Below are positions 5,589 to 7,360 of a DNA stretch of 7,360 nt, one piece after another (positions within the stretch are counted from its first letter, which is position 1; the number at the start of each line of letters is the position of its first letter). The stretch is from Acidobacteriota bacterium (GTDB lineage: Bacteria > Acidobacteriota > Terriglobia > 20CM-2-55-15). The translations under genes and the position numbers were made by a program. The notes under the pieces are model-generated. The model was not told the DNA's origin. It saw nothing but the letters and a program-made list of their open reading frames with translations, and made no database searches. Where the stretch lies: the NCBI GenBank assembly GCA_003223895.1, contig QHXD01000082.1, positions 1 to 7,360 of the forward strand, read 5' to 3'.

Positions 5589-5590
5589 AC

Positions 5591-7360
5591 ATGGTACCGG
5601 CACGGCTGCTGCTCTTTCTCTTCCTCCTGACAACGTCCGCGTTGCAGGCGCCCGCGCAGGCTATCTATGCCGAAAATCAGATGCCTGCTCGCGGCGTGGA
5701 TGTCGAGTATACGGTTGCGGTCCGGAATCCCGTTCAACACCTCTACGATGTTGAAATGTTGGTGAAGGGCATTCGGGAAACTGCCATCTCCGTATCCATG
5801 CCTGCCTGGGAACCAGGCAGATACACCATCCTCGACTATGCCAAAAACGTTCAGGATTTCCGCGCCGTCAGCGGGCGGGGCCAGCCTTTGAAGTGGGAGC
5901 AGACAGACAAGCAGACGTGGCGCATTTCAAAGGCGGCCGCCGACGATGTCACCGTGCGATATCAGGTCTTCTCACGGTTGCTGACGGATCAGATGGCCGA
6001 CATGACGGCGTCGTCGACTTTCATGTACGTCGTTGGACAAAAGCATGTGCCCTACAGTGTGAAGTACAGCGTTCCTGGAAACTGGAAGGTCTACACAGGT
6101 CTGGAAAAAAGAGGCGACCGTTATCACGCCGGGGACTATGACATCTTCGTCGACGCGCCGGCATTCATCGGCGAGTTCAAAGTACTCGAGTTTCAGGCTG
6201 CCGGAGCGAATCATCGCCTGGTGTTCAGCAAACCCGACATATCGATGACTGCGCCACAGGTCGAAGCCGACGTGAAAGAGATTGTGGAAGCGGGCGTCGC
6301 CATCTTCGGCAAAGCCCCGTATAAGGAGTACACCTTCCTCTTCAAAGTTCAGCCGCAAGGCGGAAACAGCGGGCTCGAGCATCTCAACTCCACACGCATC
6401 ACCGTCGGTGAAAACGACTTCGTGAGCCAGACGACGTACCGGGAGTTCCTGGGTACGGTCGCCCACGAATATTTTCATCTTTGGAACGTGAAGCGTATCC
6501 GTCCGAAAGTCCTTGGCCCATTCGACTACACACGTGAAGTTCATACGCGGCTCCTGTGGGTCGCAGAAGGTATTACGAGCTACTATGGGGATCTTCTGCT
6601 CGAGCGAACCGGTGTAATCCTGCCAACCGAATTTCTTTCAAAGTTAGCCAACGAGGTGAATACGCTGCAGCATGCCCCGGGCCGCCGTTTGATGAGCGCC
6701 GAGGAAGCCAGTTGGAATGCATGGCTGCGGAGTGACAACTCGGAGAACAATGCGATTTCGTACTACACCAAGGGCGAAATTATCGGCATGCTGCTGGATC
6801 TGGAGATTCGCGCGAGGACGAAGAACCAGAAGAGCCTCGACGATGTGATGCGCTACCTGATGGAGAATTACGCCAACAAGGGCGTCGGGTTTCCCGAGGA
6901 CGGTTTTCTGCAAGCCCTCGCAGCGGTCACGGGATCGGACTTCGCCGAGTTTTATCAAATGACGGCTCAGAGCCGGCAGGAGCTGGATTACAACCGGTAT
7001 CTCAAACAGGCCGGCCTTTCAATCGAAGTCGCCAAACAGTCGGCTACCCTGTACGTCGGCATTGAATTCGACCGTGGGGATGGGAACGCCGTTCGGGTGA
7101 GACGAGTCATGGCCAATTCACCGGCCGAGCGCGCCAGGCTGGACGCCGGCGACATTCTCACGGCGATGGCGGACGAACGCTTGACCTTCGACAATTTTCG
7201 CAGCCGGCTTCATACCCACGCCATCGGCGAAACGATAAAATTCACCGTCATGCGAGGTGAACGCCAGCTGACGGTCAACCTTGTCCCGGTGGAATTCCAG
7301 GAAGAACGCTGGCAAATCAACGAAGACCCGCGCCCCACGCCGCAACAACTTCAGTTGAAA
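5591..7360 (+). CDS. M61 family metallopeptidase (glycyl aminopeptidase type) with PDZ domain, 3' end cut by window
   Basis: The frame is open from ATG 5591 to the window edge, giving 590 residues with no stop. A signal peptide covers ~1-24 (LLLFLFLLTTSALQ core, cut near AQA). An N-terminal beta domain (~25-170) precedes the thermolysin-like catalytic domain. That domain shows GLEH (261-264), the zinc motif H292-E-Y-F-H296 followed by LWNVKRIRP, the third ligand E326 in WVAEGITSYY, and YYTKGEIIGMLLDLEIR (391-407), all typical of M61. A PDZ domain follows (~480-570: YVGIEF, SPAERARLDAGDIL, then MRGERQLTVNLV). Known M61 enzymes release N-terminal glycine or alanine from peptides and are exported or periplasmic. 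Family members are about 600 residues, so only the last few are probably missing. The ATG lies 2 nt after the PAL-like gene's TAG with no Shine-Dalgarno sequence, which points to translational coupling. All key catalytic residues are present, so it is likely active. Confidence 0.95.
   Translation, partial: MVPARLLLFLFLLTTSALQAPAQAIYAENQMPARGVDVEYTVAVRNPVQHLYDVEMLVKGIRETAISVSMPAWEPGRYTILDYAKNVQDFRAVSGRGQPLKWEQTDKQTWRISKAAADDVTVRYQVFSRLLTDQMADMTASSTFMYVVGQKHVPYSVKYSVPGNWKVYTGLEKRGDRYHAGDYDIFVDAPAFIGEFKVLEFQAAGANHRLVFSKPDISMTAPQVEADVKEIVEAGVAIFGKAPYKEYTFLFKVQPQGGNSGLEHLNSTRITVGENDFVSQTTYREFLGTVAHEYFHLWNVKRIRPKVLGPFDYTREVHTRLLWVAEGITSYYGDLLLERTGVILPTEFLSKLANEVNTLQHAPGRRLMSAEEASWNAWLRSDNSENNAISYYTKGEIIGMLLDLEIRARTKNQKSLDDVMRYLMENYANKGVGFPEDGFLQALAAVTGSDFAEFYQMTAQSRQELDYNRYLKQAGLSIEVAKQSATLYVGIEFDRGDGNAVRVRRVMANSPAERARLDAGDILTAMADERLTFDNFRSRLHTHAIGETIKFTVMRGERQLTVNLVPVEFQEERWQINEDPRPTPQQLQLK

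Noticed and set aside
5972..6544. 190-residue minus-strand ORF
   Set aside because: It is antisense to the M61 gene, where the plus strand carries the zinc motif.

Overview
The window is bacterial, of moderate GC, and most likely from an Acidobacteriota member or a close relative. I infer this from the kind of genes present: a planctomycete-type secreted cytochrome c, YVTN and NHL beta-propellers, an M61 peptidase and a Sel1-repeat protein, all with export signals. No taxonomic marker is present, so the assignment is tentative. I see no rRNA, tRNA, CRISPR array or intact insertion sequence.

Layout. 1-480: the 3' end of a gene that starts before the window. Its C-terminal half is a 42-bp tandem repeat (six full copies at 160-411). 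481-1024: a gene-poor stretch with a possible decayed ORF (655-915) and one copy of a short dispersed repeat (588-622). 1025-1711: a secreted four-cysteine protein of unknown function. 1830-2450: a secreted Sel1-repeat protein. 2451-2813: a convergent gap with two strong inverted repeats, one a 24-bp perfect hairpin whose arm matches the copy near 600. 2814-4416, minus strand: a two-gene unit of a secreted mono-haem cytochrome c followed by a secreted YVTN beta-propeller. 4417-4583: a divergent promoter region holding a nested palindrome that carries a TTGACA hexamer on each strand. 4584-7360, plus strand: a secreted NHL propeller resembling peptidyl-alpha-hydroxyglycine alpha-amidating lyase (PAL), followed after 2 nt by an M61 glycyl-aminopeptidase-type metallopeptidase with a PDZ domain. 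The latter runs off the right edge, probably only a few residues short of complete.

How the genes may work together. All six genes whose start is visible encode proteins with N-terminal export signals, so this is an envelope or secreted-protein locus. The divergent pair of two-gene units (cytochrome c plus YVTN propeller, and PAL-like propeller plus M61 peptidase) shares one short intergenic region with a single palindromic candidate operator, which suggests co-regulation. The PAL-like protein and the M61 enzyme belong to families that act on glycine-bearing peptide ends, so a periplasmic peptide-processing role is a reasonable but untested idea.

The strongest candidates for something undescribed are the divergent four-gene locus, the altered PAL-type active site, the 42-bp repeat array that is open in five of six frames, and the dispersed hairpin element.
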